DNA from: Pseudomonas sp. MYb327
GTDB lineage: Bacteria > Pseudomonadota > Gammaproteobacteria > Pseudomonadales > Pseudomonadaceae
Assembly: GCF_040438925.1 (NCBI RefSeq)
Contig: NZ_CP159258.1
Span: 441,001-505,000, forward strand
Length of the DNA: 64,000 nucleotides
Direction of reading: 5' to 3'
A program made the position numbers and the translations under genes. This document shows positions 35,682-45,031 of the stretch, in pieces; within the stretch, counting starts at the first letter, position 1; every line of letters starts with the position of its first letter. The notes under the pieces are model-generated. The model was not told where the DNA came from and searched no databases. It saw nothing but the letters and a program-made list of their open reading frames with translations.

Positions 35682-37655
35682 ATGGACAGCCCCTCCAATC
35701 CAAAGAGCACCCTAAATCCGCCGGTGTTCTATACCAGCGCGATTCTGATTTTGTTGTTGGTTCTTTACACCGTCGTCTTTCAGGTCGAAGCCCAGACTCA
35801 GTTCGATCACATACAGCGCTGGATCAATACTAATGCCAGTTGGTTTTATATCTTGGCTGTCGCCCTGATTCTGATCAGCGTGGTGTTTCTTGCCGTGAGT
35901 CGCTATGGGGATATCAAGTTGGGGCCGGATCACAGCGAGCCGGATTATCGCAATAGCAGTTGGTTTGCCATGCTGTTTTCCGCAGGCATGGGCATCGGCT
36001 TGATGTTTTTTGGGGTGGCTGAGCCGGTCATGCATTTCACCAGCCCGCCAGTGGGCGAGGGTGGCACAGTCGCCGCAGCGCGCGAAGCGATGAAAATCAC
36101 TTTCTTTCACTGGGGCCTGCACGCCTGGGCGATCTACGCAATGGTTGCGTTGATCCTGGCCTATTTCAGCTTTCGCAATGGCCTGCCACTGACCTTGCGC
36201 TCGGCGTTATATCCGTTGATTGGCGAGCGAATCTACGGCCCGATTGGTCATGCCGTGGATGTATTTGCCATCCTCGGTACCGTGTTTGGTGTGGCGACTT
36301 CGTTGGGTTATGGCGTGCTACAGATCAACAGTGGTTTCCATCACTTGTTCGGCCTGCCTGTGAACACCACGGTTCAGGTCATATTGATCACGGCGACTTG
36401 CGCGCTCGCAACGCTGTCGGTCGCCAGCGGACTGGACAAGGGGATCCGCATACTGTCCGAGATCAACCTCGGGTTGGCCGTAGTGCTAATGATCTTTGTA
36501 CTGTTGCTGGGGCCGACGGTTTTTCTGCTTCAGGCTTACGTGCAAAACACTGGCGCGTATTTGTCAGACATCGTGAACAAGACATTCAACTTGTACGCCT
36601 ACGAACCCACCGACTGGATCGGTGGATGGACGCTGTTGTATTGGGGCTGGTGGCTGTCTTGGTCACCGTTTGTGGGGTTGTTTATTGCTCGCATATCGCG
36701 CGGTAGAACCATTCGCGAATTTGTCTGTGGTGTCCTCTTCGTACCGGCCGGCTTTACGTTGTTGTGGATGACAATATTCGGCGATTCGGCAATCCATATG
36801 ATTCTCAACGAGGGCGTCACAGAGTTGGCGAAGGTGATTGATCAGGACAGTTCGCTGGCGTTATTTGCCTTTCTAGAGCATTTCCCTTTTTCCGGTTTGA
36901 TCTCGATGCTGGCAGTCCTGATGGTGGTGGTGTTTTTCGTCACCTCCGCCGATTCGGGGGCACTGGTGGTCGACATGCTGGCGTCGTCCGGGCATGACCA
37001 CTCTCCATTATGGCAGCGCATTTTCTGGTCGGTGACGATCGGAATAGTGGCCATTGCACTGCTGCTGGCCAATGGGTTGAAGGCACTGCAGACCGCAACG
37101 ATCGCCAGTGCCTTGCCGTTCTCGATCATTCTGCTGGCGTCCATATGGGGTTTGTTCAAGGCGCTCAGTCTGGACGCTACCCGCCGTGGGCTGCGCAACC
37201 AGGCGTTGCCTGGGCTGCATAACACCCGCCACCCTCATGGCGGATGGCAGCGGCGATTGCGCGGTATTGCGATGCGTCCCCGACGTGCCCATGTCAATCG
37301 CTTCATCACCGAGGTGGTCAAACCCGCTTGTGAAGAGGTGGCTGGCGAATTGCGCAAGCAGGGTTATGAGGTCACGGTGAATGAGTCCGAGGGTGGCAGT
37401 GTGGTATTGGAGTTGTTGCAGGCAGGGGAAGGGCGCTTCCTCTATGAAGTACGCCCGCGTGCGTTCACCAGCCCGAGTTTCGTGGTTGGTGATAGCGAGG
37501 ATGGCTCTGACGCCCGCAAATACTTTCGCGCTGAAGTCCACCTGCGAGAAGGGGGGCAGGACTACGACATCATGGGCTGGAGCCGTGAGGACGTGATCGG
37601 CGATATCCTCAATCAGTACGAACGTTATTTGCACTATCTGCATCTGGTGCGCTGA
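35682..37655 (+). CDS. betT: BCCT-family transporter, BetT-like
   Basis: Choline/betaine/carnitine carrier in the inner membrane. 657 residues from ATG 35682 (site AAAAGAGAGCG...). Twelve hydrophobic helices; BCCT signatures 'FSAGMGIGLMFFGVAEP' and 'GWWLSWSPFVGLFIARISRG'. A long cytoplasmic C-terminal tail (about residues 505-657) resembles osmosensing tails of BetT, ending 'DVIGDILNQYERYLHYLHLV'. Proton-driven choline uptake is the likely role. No betA/betB/betI genes are next to it. Confidence 0.88.
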   Translation: MDSPSNPKSTLNPPVFYTSAILILLLVLYTVVFQVEAQTQFDHIQRWINTNASWFYILAVALILISVVFLAVSRYGDIKLGPDHSEPDYRNSSWFAMLFSAGMGIGLMFFGVAEPVMHFTSPPVGEGGTVAAAREAMKITFFHWGLHAWAIYAMVALILAYFSFRNGLPLTLRSALYPLIGERIYGPIGHAVDVFAILGTVFGVATSLGYGVLQINSGFHHLFGLPVNTTVQVILITATCALATLSVASGLDKGIRILSEINLGLAVVLMIFVLLLGPTVFLLQAYVQNTGAYLSDIVNKTFNLYAYEPTDWIGGWTLLYWGWWLSWSPFVGLFIARISRGRTIREFVCGVLFVPAGFTLLWMTIFGDSAIHMILNEGVTELAKVIDQDSSLALFAFLEHFPFSGLISMLAVLMVVVFFVTSADSGALVVDMLASSGHDHSPLWQRIFWSVTIGIVAIALLLANGLKALQTATIASALPFSIILLASIWGLFKALSLDATRRGLRNQALPGLHNTRHPHGGWQRRLRGIAMRPRRAHVNRFITEVVKPACEEVAGELRKQGYEVTVNESEGGSVVLELLQAGEGRFLYEVRPRAFTSPSFVVGDSEDGSDARKYFRAEVHLREGGQDYDIMGWSREDVIGDILNQYERYLHYLHLVR

Positions 37656-37808
37656 GCTCAGCCGCTATGAACCCCGGCACAATAATGCGACTGCTGAGTA
37701 GGTCTTTATCAATGGCAATGAAAGATCAGTACTCTGACGGCCACTTTTTCCGATACCAACGTTCGAACTGGTAAATACCGATGAAACATTCTTCAATGGA
37801 GATGTAAA

Positions 37809-37959
37809 TGGCATCAGGGCAAGGTCTTTGCGCGGCTGTACGCTTTTCCCTGGGGTTGAACCAAGATTTTATTATCGCTGCCATTGCACCCTGTGCCGCA
37901 AGCTGGCCGGGGTCGGCCATAATGTCGCCACGCTAGTCAAGGTTCCAGACTTTTGTTGA
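37809..37959 (+). pseudogene. GFA/CENP-V-family fragment, frameshifted
   Basis: Starts MASGQGLCAAVRFSLG (typical 'GxCxxVxF' opening of the glutathione-dependent formaldehyde-activating-like family). Then, one frame over, VEPRFYYRCHCTLCRKLAG, with the zinc ligands CxC..C, and 'VGHNVATLVKVPDFC' before a TGA. A frame slip near 37850 and the early stop leave less than half of the usual ~120-residue protein. Confidence 0.72.
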
Positions 37960-38472
37960 GAAGCAGAGCAGGATGCGATCACCTGTCAGCACAAACGTAG
38001 CGGGTAGAGAAACGATTTTTGCTCACGATGTGGTTCGACCGTGCCGAGTGCTATTCACTAGACGCCTTGCTTCTGGATCCCGCTTGGCCTTCCAGATGGC
38101 GAACTGGACATAGAGTGTGTTGAGATTTCTGCACCGATGACGCTATGCCACGGGATGAGCAACGCAAAAAAAACCGTTGCGTAGCGTCGGATTTACTTGA
38201 GTTTCTTCTACATGAACCAGATCAACAATGTTTGATTCGGGAAGTTGATCAGCATAGGGAAACAAGCGATCCAAGCATTTTCACACAGCCTGGGCCGATA
38301 ACTATCTATTCATCGCTTAGCGGGATAATCCGCAGCTCATATTCGAACGACAAGCGGTCGTACTACTCACCGATTGATTGATCCAAATTAATGTACAGCC
38401 GGTTATGCATTGACCTGAATGCGATGTGCCAACAAACTTTTCTTCTCTTTTTTCTTTCTAGAGGTCTGCCTG
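37960..38472. other. Intergenic, no supported gene
   Basis: About 510 bp. A small hairpin GCAACG...CGTTGC with an A8 loop lies at 38158-38179. A 78-codon plus-strand frame here (38145-38381) has no ribosome site and no protein character. The end supplies the site (AGAGGTCTG) of the next gene. Confidence 0.4.
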
Positions 38473-38904
38473 ATGCGTAAAGTATTATCTTTCGTTGTAC
38501 TAAGCCTTCTTGTATCGCAGTACTCCTTCGCCAGCGAAACCAGCAACACGGCTATCGGTGGCGGTGTCGGTGGCGCCCTTGGTAGCGTCGTCGGTCAGGC
38601 TGTGGGAGGGAGCACTGGCGCTGCGATTGGAGCCGGCGTAGGTGGCGCGGCTGGGGGCGCAATGACCGCGAAGAGTGGCAAGAAGACCGAGTCAGCTATT
38701 GGCGGGGGGCTCGGTGCAGCGGGTGGACAGGTAATCGGCAACAGTGTCGGTGGTTCCACCGGTGGCTTGATCGGCGCTGGACTGGGCGGCGCAGCAGGTG
38801 GTGCTATCGGCAACAATATGGCCGATGACAACGACCACCACGATTCCGATTACAAGCATAAAAATAAGTACAAGAATAAACATAGACACAAGCATGACGA
38901 TTGA
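38473..38904 (+). CDS. Glycine-zipper envelope protein
   Basis: 143 residues. Signal peptide MRKVLSFVVLSLLVSQYSFA, then two near-repeats rich in Gly, Ala and Ser: 'IGGGVGGALGSVVGQAVGGS' and 'IGGGLGAAGGQVIGNSVGGS', each followed by 'TGxxIGAGxGGAAGGA'. These are glycine-zipper helices able to insert in a membrane. The tail is His/Lys/Asp-rich ('DNDHHDSDYKHKNKYKNKHR'), perhaps metal- or anion-binding. Probably exported; function unknown. ATG at 38473 preferred over 38419 for its site and signal. Confidence 0.75.
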   Translation: MRKVLSFVVLSLLVSQYSFASETSNTAIGGGVGGALGSVVGQAVGGSTGAAIGAGVGGAAGGAMTAKSGKKTESAIGGGLGAAGGQVIGNSVGGSTGGLIGAGLGGAAGGAIGNNMADDNDHHDSDYKHKNKYKNKHRHKHDD

Positions 38905-39096
38905 TCTTGGATTCCGAGACTGAACATTGGACGCATTCTTTGAAAAGGGGGGGGACGTAGATTTCTCCCTATTGATCGGCTATCAGGCGGTGGCATTCAT
39001 TTCTGCGTCTTACAGCAGCGACGTGATATCGCGGCATTGCCAAGCCACTCGCGGGCGCCAGGTTACTGGCGGTGCTTCCATTTGGTGTGCGTGCAC

Positions 39097-39549
39097 CTAC
39101 TTCGTGGGTATGCCGCTTTGCAGCACGAATATGCAGCCTAGCCCAATCAGGATGGCGCTGCTCACGCAAGGTACCAAACGTTGGAAGCCTGTCGCCGAGA
39201 ATGGGCCGCGAAGTAGCGAAGCGCCTGGCACTGCCATCACGTCAGCCAGGGAAAAGACCAGGTTGACGAAGTTGCTAATCAACAGAAATTGCAGCCATAC
39301 CGACGCGGCGCTGGTGGCATCGACGAATTGCGGTAGAAAGGTCAGAAAAAACAATGCCGTTTTCGGGTTGAGCACTTCCACTACCACGCTGTCGCGCAAA
39401 ACCCCCAGCTTTCGTAGCGGCTCTGCCGTCACGGGTTGGCGACTATTGATGATCATCCCGCCCCCCAACCAGACCAGATAATCGACGCCGGCCAGGCGAA
39501 TCACGTCGATCGCCATTGGTGCTGCCTGAAGCAGTGCGGATAGCCGACT
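39097..39549 (-). pseudogene. LysE/RhtB-family exporter missing its 5' third
   Basis: Reading 'SRLSALLQAAPMAIDVIRLAG' then 'YLVWLGGGMIINSRQP', 'VEVLNPKTALFFLTFLPQFV' and 'LVPCVSSAILIGLGCIFVL' covers helices 3-6 of an amino-acid exporter of about 205 residues. The homology starts at 39549 with no start codon, right at the stop of the small gene 39551-39760. The missing N-terminal ~65 residues imply that inserted or rearranged DNA replaced the 5' end. Non-functional in this form. Confidence 0.75.
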
Positions 39550-39550
39550 G

Positions 39551-39760
39551 TCATTCTGGTGCCATCAGCACCGCGAGCGACATATTGATGAACTCTTCAT
39601 TCTTGCTGATTGTGTCCAAAGCACCGCGTACGTTGCCGGCGACCTCCGCTGATCCGCGCTGTTCGACCCAGAGCGTGAGTTCCATGATTGCTGCTTCAAG
39701 AGCCAATTGATTTTGGTTGATTTTGAAGAGTACGGCAGGGAGTAAGTCTGCATTCGACAT
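39551..39760 (-). CDS. 69-aa conserved-type protein, copy 1
   Basis: Unknown function. Begins MSNADLLPAVLFKINQNQLA and ends 'INMSLAVLMAPE'. Nearly identical in design to the 69-residue protein at 41873-42082 (about four fifths of positions the same by eye), so a recent duplication. Helical, no signal peptide. Site GGAGGTATCCCG before ATG. Sits at the break point of the LysE fragment. Confidence 0.75.
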   Translation of the reverse strand: MSNADLLPAVLFKINQNQLALEAAIMELTLWVEQRGSAEVAGNVRGALDTISKNEEFINMSLAVLMAPE

Positions 39761-39905
39761 CGGGATACCTCCATAGAAAGAGGTCAGCGTAGCAGGCGGG
39801 TGTTATTCCTATTCGAGCCGCATGGGAGCTCAGGGCAATGCTCCTATGATAGAAACCAGGTCTCTGGGCGCAACAGCGTGGAGGCGAGTGAGACATCGCA
39901 TCGGC

Positions 39906-40106
39906 TCAGTGGGCACTAGGCGATGCATGCATCAACTGAATCGGATGCTCGGCATTCAAGTTTGAGCAAACCGCCTCTGCCTCAGGCCTCGCTTTGAACA
40001 CTCCATGCTTGCTAGCTGAGCCTCCCTCAACAAGATCGACGACCCTGTATCGCTTGCTGCCATCGTCCAGTGTGGTGGTCTCGATCACTCTGAATCTTGG
40101 GTGCAT
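39906..40106 (-). CDS. Small protein, 66 aa, family of 12297
   Basis: MHPRFRVIETTTLDDG, then 'RYRVVDLVEGGSASKHGVFK' and 'ARPEAEAVCSNLNAE'. ATG 40106 follows CACGGAAAGCAACC. The intact counterpart of the frameshifted copy at 12482-12788 and a distant relative of 12297-12536. Predicted small soluble alpha/beta protein; role unknown. Confidence 0.72.
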   Translation of the reverse strand: MHPRFRVIETTTLDDGSKRYRVVDLVEGGSASKHGVFKARPEAEAVCSNLNAEHPIQLMHASPSAH

Positions 40107-40452
40107 GGTTGCTTTCCGTGCATGAGATTGGTGTCCTACAAGTACCCGCAAAAGGAGACGACTTCAAGAACGGGACGGGCTTCAGCTGAGACAATTTATT
40201 ACAGTGCAATGCACTCGCCTTTGCGGGAAGGCCGGCTCAGCAGTAGGTGGTGTGAGGATGCATTTTTCTTAAGGTCGCTGCTTCGGGCCGGCGGGCCCGG
40301 CTGAGTCAGCTTGAATGACGTCGGGGGCACTGACCAGAGACGGTAGTATGGTGCTGTCATCGATCAAACCGACCCTGCCTATTGAGCAACTGCTCGTTGT
40401 ATCCCGCAAAACCAAACACCAATCAAGAACTTGCTGAGACGAAGGATTAGAG
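40107..40452. other. Intergenic, no supported gene
   Basis: About 345 bp between divergent small genes. No protein-like frame or convincing promoter pair. Ribosome site of the next gene (CGAAGGATTAGAG) at the right end. Confidence 0.4.
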
Positions 40453-40698
40453 ATGGAATGTACTTTTACCCTGACGTACCAATTGCTGTCTGACGACAAA
40501 GATATGGATGCGATTATGGATCGCTTGGCGGAAGCAGGCTGTGATGATGCTTTGGTTGGAGTCGGACAGCCAGGTCGCCTGGCATTGGAGTTTGTCCGTG
40601 AAGCAGCCTCTGCACATGACGCAATAGAGGGCGCCATAGAAGACCTGCGCCGAGCCTTACCTAACGCACGCTTGATCGAGGCAGCACTCGCTCTATGA
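40453..40698 (+). CDS. 81-aa protein, possibly cut before an HTH domain
   Basis: Opens MECTFTLTYQLLSDDKDM, then 'DRLAEAGCDDALVGVGQPGR' and 'LALEFVREAASAHDAIEGAI', ending 'PNARLIEAALAL'. Proteins with this N-terminal half normally continue into a helix-turn-helix domain of DNA-binding type; here a stop follows LIEA. It may be a truncated regulator or a stand-alone N-domain. The context is a set of tiny genes. Confidence 0.6.
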   Translation: MECTFTLTYQLLSDDKDMDAIMDRLAEAGCDDALVGVGQPGRLALEFVREAASAHDAIEGAIEDLRRALPNARLIEAALAL

Positions 40699-40893
40699 CT
40701 GACTGCGGTCGCCATACATTGCGCGGGTGGCACATGTGAGATTCGATAGGTGATGTGTTCGGCTGCGGAGCTAAAGCTACTTCGGCTATCGCTCTTTCGG
40801 GCTTTAGCCCGGCTCCACTTTACCTCCTCACGTTTGGTCGCCGTTGCTATGAGCCGGCAAGCAGTACCCGCCAGTAGATTCTCCGGGGCACGT

Positions 40894-41175
40894 TTACAGA
40901 TCCGGATAATCATCAAGCTTAAGGCTAGGAGCGCCTCCGTCCTCCGGCTCGCGCTTGGGCGTATGTATCACTCCGGCTTCAGCATCTGCACGCATCTGGT
41001 CGAGCTCTTTGTGAAATGCCTTGTCCTGAACCGTGGGTTTGCTGGTGTATGGTTTTCGGTCAGGTACAGGCTGGGCTGCGTAAGTCGTTACCGCGTCTGG
41101 ATCGTGCTGCAGCTTTTCTTGAACTTGCGATTCCAGCATTGCACGGAGCGCATCTTTGTCGGGACGGTTCAGCAA
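40894..41175 (-). CDS. Hypothetical protein, 93 aa
   Basis: Charged, probably partly disordered: 'NRPDKDALRAMLESQVQEKL', 'KPTVQDKAFHKELDQMRADA' and a tail 'HTPKREPEDGGAPSLKLDDY'. Start set at TTG 41175 because AGGAGTAACAAA precedes it. The ATG 36 bp upstream has no site. No family recognised. Confidence 0.5.
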   Translation of the reverse strand: MLNRPDKDALRAMLESQVQEKLQHDPDAVTTYAAQPVPDRKPYTSKPTVQDKAFHKELDQMRADAEAGVIHTPKREPEDGGAPSLKLDDYPDL

Positions 41176-41434
41176 TTTGTTACTCCTATTCGGGAGCCAG
41201 GCACTAGCCATTCGATTGGTACATTGAGCCGTTGGTAAGGGCAGGGCCGTTTATTTCGTGGTTGCATCGCAGATTGGCAGTTGCCCGGATTGCAGGTTAA
41301 AAATCCTGGTAAGCCTACCAAGCCTTGGCGGCAACCGTCTGTGATGAAAATGATGTCATAGCTACAGTCTTGGATGCAGCTTTCGAGATGACTGAAGTAA
41401 CCAAACCCTCACCTGCCTTTTTTTGCATGGAGGC

Positions 41435-41752
41435 TCAGAGGGCAGCGAGCAATCGTTCGAGCTGTTCTCGCTCCCAGGCGCTCAACAGCTCGACAGGGTC
41501 AACTCCATCGCGCTCCCAGAGCTCAAGCGTCCCGATTCGGCCATCAGGCGACCTGCAGTAATCGCAGTAGTCCAGGGTGTCACAGTCATTGAAAAGCGTG
41601 AGCTGCCAGCCATCAATCTCCACGGGCATGAGGCCGTGGTAGATCTCGCTCCAGGACTGGATGGAGCTTCGCATCATGATGCGTTTGCCGAGCGCGACGT
41701 CCGTCAGCATCTGGTAGACCTCGCGGGCCGGTAGGAGAGGGGGCGTGTTCAA
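41435..41752 (-). CDS. Conserved-type small protein, 105 aa
   Basis: 'AREVYQMLTDVALGKRIMM', 'MPVEIDGWQLTLFNDCDTLD', 'YCDYCRSPDGRIGTLELWER' and 'LLSAWEREQLERLLAAL'. It reads as a compact protein recurring in Pseudomonas accessory regions (I recall it as the DUF7693-type family, not certain). Starts at TTG 41752 with only a weak site. CDYC could bind a metal. Function unknown. Confidence 0.62.
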   Translation of the reverse strand: MNTPPLLPAREVYQMLTDVALGKRIMMRSSIQSWSEIYHGLMPVEIDGWQLTLFNDCDTLDYCDYCRSPDGRIGTLELWERDGVDPVELLSAWEREQLERLLAAL

Positions 41753-41872
41753 AGTGTTCTGCGCTCGCGTCGTCGCTTGCCCATAGCCAGGCTGCGGTAT
41801 GAAGTGGCGTGAATGGAGAGGTCGCGCCTTCGGGCAAACCAGACCCGGCTAGCCTTACAAACTCGAAACCTA

Positions 41873-42082
41873 TCACTCTGGCGACATCAGCACCGCAAGC
41901 GTCATGTTGATGAATTCCTCGTTCATGCTGATTGTGTCCAAAGCGCCACGAACGTTGCCGGCAACCTCTGTTGATCCACGCTGCTCAATCCACAGTGACA
42001 GCTCCATGATCGCAGCTTCAAGCGCTAACTGATTTTGATTGATCTTGAAGAGTAGGGAAGGGAGTAAGTCTGCGTTCGGCAT
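41873..42082 (-). CDS. 69-aa conserved-type protein, copy 2
   Basis: MPNADLLPSLLFKINQNQLA ... 'INMTLAVLMSPE'. Paralogue of 39551-39760, differing at roughly a dozen residues. Site AATCACA is weak but the ATG aligns with the copy 1 start. Same strand, 2.1 kb apart, with three other small genes between. Confidence 0.75.
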   Translation of the reverse strand: MPNADLLPSLLFKINQNQLALEAAIMELSLWIEQRGSTEVAGNVRGALDTISMNEEFINMTLAVLMSPE

Positions 42083-42164
42083 TGTGATTCTTCCGTGAGT
42101 AAGCTCAAAAAATGCACGCTGTCGAGCAGGGCTCGTCTAGGAAACAGCATGAATATCGGATAAG

Positions 42165-44810
42165 TCAGGCCGTTTGAAATGGCTTTTTCCTGGCCGCATT
42201 GCGATCTGATCTGGCCTTTTCGTACGCCTTTTTCCTCTTTGTCGCTTCACCTATTAGATCGATAGCTACCTCGACATCACGTAGCAGTTGTTCAGGTGGT
42301 GGGATCGGCAGTTGACGTGCAGCGGGCGTATCGTGCGCTTCAATTGCCTCGCACGACCGGTCATAAATGTCGATCAATGTTTCCCACTCAGCTTGGGTGT
42401 GACCGATCACTGCTCCGAAGGACTCAACCGATACGACATCGCTAAAAGGCTGCACGGTATTGTTCATAAATTCTTCGCGAACAGCTCTTTCAATGGTGCC
42501 CCGTAATTTTCCGTATGCCCTTGTCACAGCCTGCGCGCTGTCGTCATTCATATACGTCCCCATAGTCTTTTGTATTTCTTGGGCAACCTCAGCGATGTCC
42601 TCCAAACGCATCTTGCAATTCATGGTTTCCCAGGTAAGACCGTCGACTATTTGGCCTGGCGCGTTATCCCAACGAACGGATTTGTAGCTAGCCTCGACTC
42701 CCGATTTTCGTTGAGCGGTGTTCAGCTCTGTGAGGAAAACCGCGTCATGGGTGAGCACAATGACTTGTCGTTCCTCTGCCAATAATGCGAGACGTTCTGC
42801 CATTTTCCGGCGGTAGCGGTGATCCAATGATGTCGACGGGTCATCGAATATGACGGCGGAGTGATGAGGCAACGAGCGGATTTCGGCCAAGAAGAGTGCC
42901 AGTGCAATTGCTCGTTGTTCCCCCTCGGAAAGCAGATGGTGAGCATCAAGATTGGAACCTTTTATTTTCAGTGTGACTTTGGTTGTGCCCGCACTCGTTC
43001 GCCCAGCGAGCTCAGGTTCAATGTCACGTCGATATCCTAGAAGCTGCAACTCGGCCGTCATAGCTTCGGCCAAAGCAGAAGTGACGTACAGCCTGGCGAG
43101 GTTCGTCATTTTTGTTGAGACACCGGTCGGACTTAGTGCTGCTAGGCACTTATCGAGATTTTGCCGCACGATGCTGTTTTGAACATATTGCTCAGCTTGT
43201 GGCAGCAACAATACGAACGCCTGACGAGCCCTGAGCTGCTTAAGCTCCTCCTGAAGTCGCGCTCGATTCTCCGGATCATCCGATTCGCGCAGCGTTTTGG
43301 CAGCTAATTTGTTTGCTTCTATTAACCGGCGTAACCGGATTTCCAGCCGATCGCCGTCAGGGAAGTCCGGAGCCGCCGGAGTCCAATCATTCGTTTCGAC
43401 CGCCGTTTTCAGCCATGCTCTGCGTAACTGCCAGGCCTCACAAACTGCTACCAAATGAGCATGCTCATCCGGTGCTATTGCTATCAATTCGGCCAATGAG
43501 GGGGCGTCGAGCGGGGTAAAGCTTGCACTATTCAGTACAGTTAAAGCTGCTCGAAGTGCGTTCGCAGCAGCGGTTGCATTTGCCGCTGCATGCTCGTTGA
43601 CGAAGGTTGAAAAATCTCGCATGCGCTGCTGTGCATCAGGGGCCAAAACTGTCTGACATAAAACGCATTTCGCTCCGTCCTCTGTGTGTGGAAACGGGTG
43701 CCTTGGGTACGCATCCGTAGTAGAAAAGCGTTCGGCGGCCTCAAAGAGTAATTTCCAAAGACCGTTTCCAGTTCCAGGAAGCGTTGCTTCATCCACCTCG
43801 CGTAAGTTTTTCTGTGCAGCCTGGTAGGCCGCCTCGGCATCTATGTTTTCATCATGAAGGCGCCTGAGAGTCTGAAGGGCTTCATCAGACACTAGGGCAT
43901 AAGCTGACACTGCGTGCTGAGCGCCAACCTCCAGCCGCTCGGACTGTCTGTCCAAGGCTTGAGCCTTGGGTTCCGGGTTCATGTCTTGTAGGGTTTGTGC
44001 GAGTTCCTGCAAGCGGGTTTCGTCTTCTGCGCTCAATGTCCCTAGTGTTCTCATGACTTCGACGTCAGTCGCCACGCCCAATTCTTTAATGAGAGCACCC
44101 ACCTCTGTCTCACCGCGTACAGGGTCAAACAGTCCAGCATTAAGGGCCACTGCGTCACGCTCAACTGTGATGATACGGTGCAGCTCTCGCTGTGCGAGTA
44201 CAAGGCGATTCATTTGCCCCAAGCCATAGGGTAAAAAGACGGGCGTTCCTTCTTCTTCCACGTAATCCATAGCGCATGCCGCGTCATACACGGAGATCAT
44301 GCTCAAATCTGAGTTTGAAGGCTCCCCCTGCGTCCACGTATTTTGCAGAGGACGGCCATCGACGAGGTAAGAAACATCCGCCGCTGGCACTCCTGCCTCA
44401 CCGAATGCGTTGCAGCGGACATTGTCGCGTCGCCTAGCTCGACAGGTATTTTTGAGTAGCCTTGCGTACCCTGATTTACCGACACCATTTTCGCCGAACA
44501 ACACGGTCAAACCATTAGGCTGCAGATCTACTCCACGCCCTGCTGGGAAGCCATTGATGTTAGACAGATTGGAGAGACCTAAAAGTTGGACAGTTGAACC
44601 ACTTCCAATTCCTGCTACATGATCTTGAGTGAGTGGTGAGGCACGTTCGGGGGAAGCAGGCCCATTCCCATGAGCCTCTTTGATCATCGCAACCAGGCTA
44701 TCAAGGTCGGCAGGACTTAGCGTGTCTTGGGTAAATAGCCGCCTGAGAGCATCTCTTTGCCAATCTTTAAGTTCGGCAGACCACACCAATAAATCATCGA
44801 CCAGGCTCAT
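42165..44810 (-). CDS. SMC/RecF-like AAA ATPase with zinc-hook motif (AAA_13 type)
   Basis: 881 residues from ATG 44810 (site GGAGCGAAAATGC). Walker A 'GENGVGKSGYARLLK' near residue 106, long coiled-coil region interrupted by CVLC near residue 380 (zinc-hook form CxxC), ABC signature 'LLSEGEQRAIALALFL' near 625, Walker B 'VIFDDPSTSLDH' near 651, switch His in 'VIVLTHDAVFL'. This layout is that of PrrC/RloC-type AAA_13 ATPases and other defence ATPases. About 220 residues follow the ATPase core ('LRGTIERAVREEFMNNTVQ') and could be an effector; no anticodon-nuclease triad could be assigned. No modification genes alongside. Confidence 0.82.
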   Translation of the reverse strand: MSLVDDLLVWSAELKDWQRDALRRLFTQDTLSPADLDSLVAMIKEAHGNGPASPERASPLTQDHVAGIGSGSTVQLLGLSNLSNINGFPAGRGVDLQPNGLTVLFGENGVGKSGYARLLKNTCRARRRDNVRCNAFGEAGVPAADVSYLVDGRPLQNTWTQGEPSNSDLSMISVYDAACAMDYVEEEGTPVFLPYGLGQMNRLVLAQRELHRIITVERDAVALNAGLFDPVRGETEVGALIKELGVATDVEVMRTLGTLSAEDETRLQELAQTLQDMNPEPKAQALDRQSERLEVGAQHAVSAYALVSDEALQTLRRLHDENIDAEAAYQAAQKNLREVDEATLPGTGNGLWKLLFEAAERFSTTDAYPRHPFPHTEDGAKCVLCQTVLAPDAQQRMRDFSTFVNEHAAANATAAANALRAALTVLNSASFTPLDAPSLAELIAIAPDEHAHLVAVCEAWQLRRAWLKTAVETNDWTPAAPDFPDGDRLEIRLRRLIEANKLAAKTLRESDDPENRARLQEELKQLRARQAFVLLLPQAEQYVQNSIVRQNLDKCLAALSPTGVSTKMTNLARLYVTSALAEAMTAELQLLGYRRDIEPELAGRTSAGTTKVTLKIKGSNLDAHHLLSEGEQRAIALALFLAEIRSLPHHSAVIFDDPSTSLDHRYRRKMAERLALLAEERQVIVLTHDAVFLTELNTAQRKSGVEASYKSVRWDNAPGQIVDGLTWETMNCKMRLEDIAEVAQEIQKTMGTYMNDDSAQAVTRAYGKLRGTIERAVREEFMNNTVQPFSDVVSVESFGAVIGHTQAEWETLIDIYDRSCEAIEAHDTPAARQLPIPPPEQLLRDVEVAIDLIGEATKRKKAYEKARSDRNAARKKPFQTA

Positions 44811-45031
44811 GCATTTTCGCTCCATCCGTGGTGGAGCTTGGCGATAGGCCGTCCCCACAAACGCCATGAAGCATAGTCTACAGTTGATTGCTTCACTCAC
44901 TTGCACCGATGGTTGGGCTAGCTCCGACCTAGTAGATATCGAAGATCAATGCCGACAAGACAGGCAACCTATTTTGAGCAACAGATCAGGCGCTCACCTG
45001 ACGATTTCAATAGCTCTTTCAGATTCCCCAC

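Noticed and set aside
40269..40916. 215-codon minus-strand frame
   Set aside because: Overlaps the better supported 81-aa gene on the other strand; no ribosome site.
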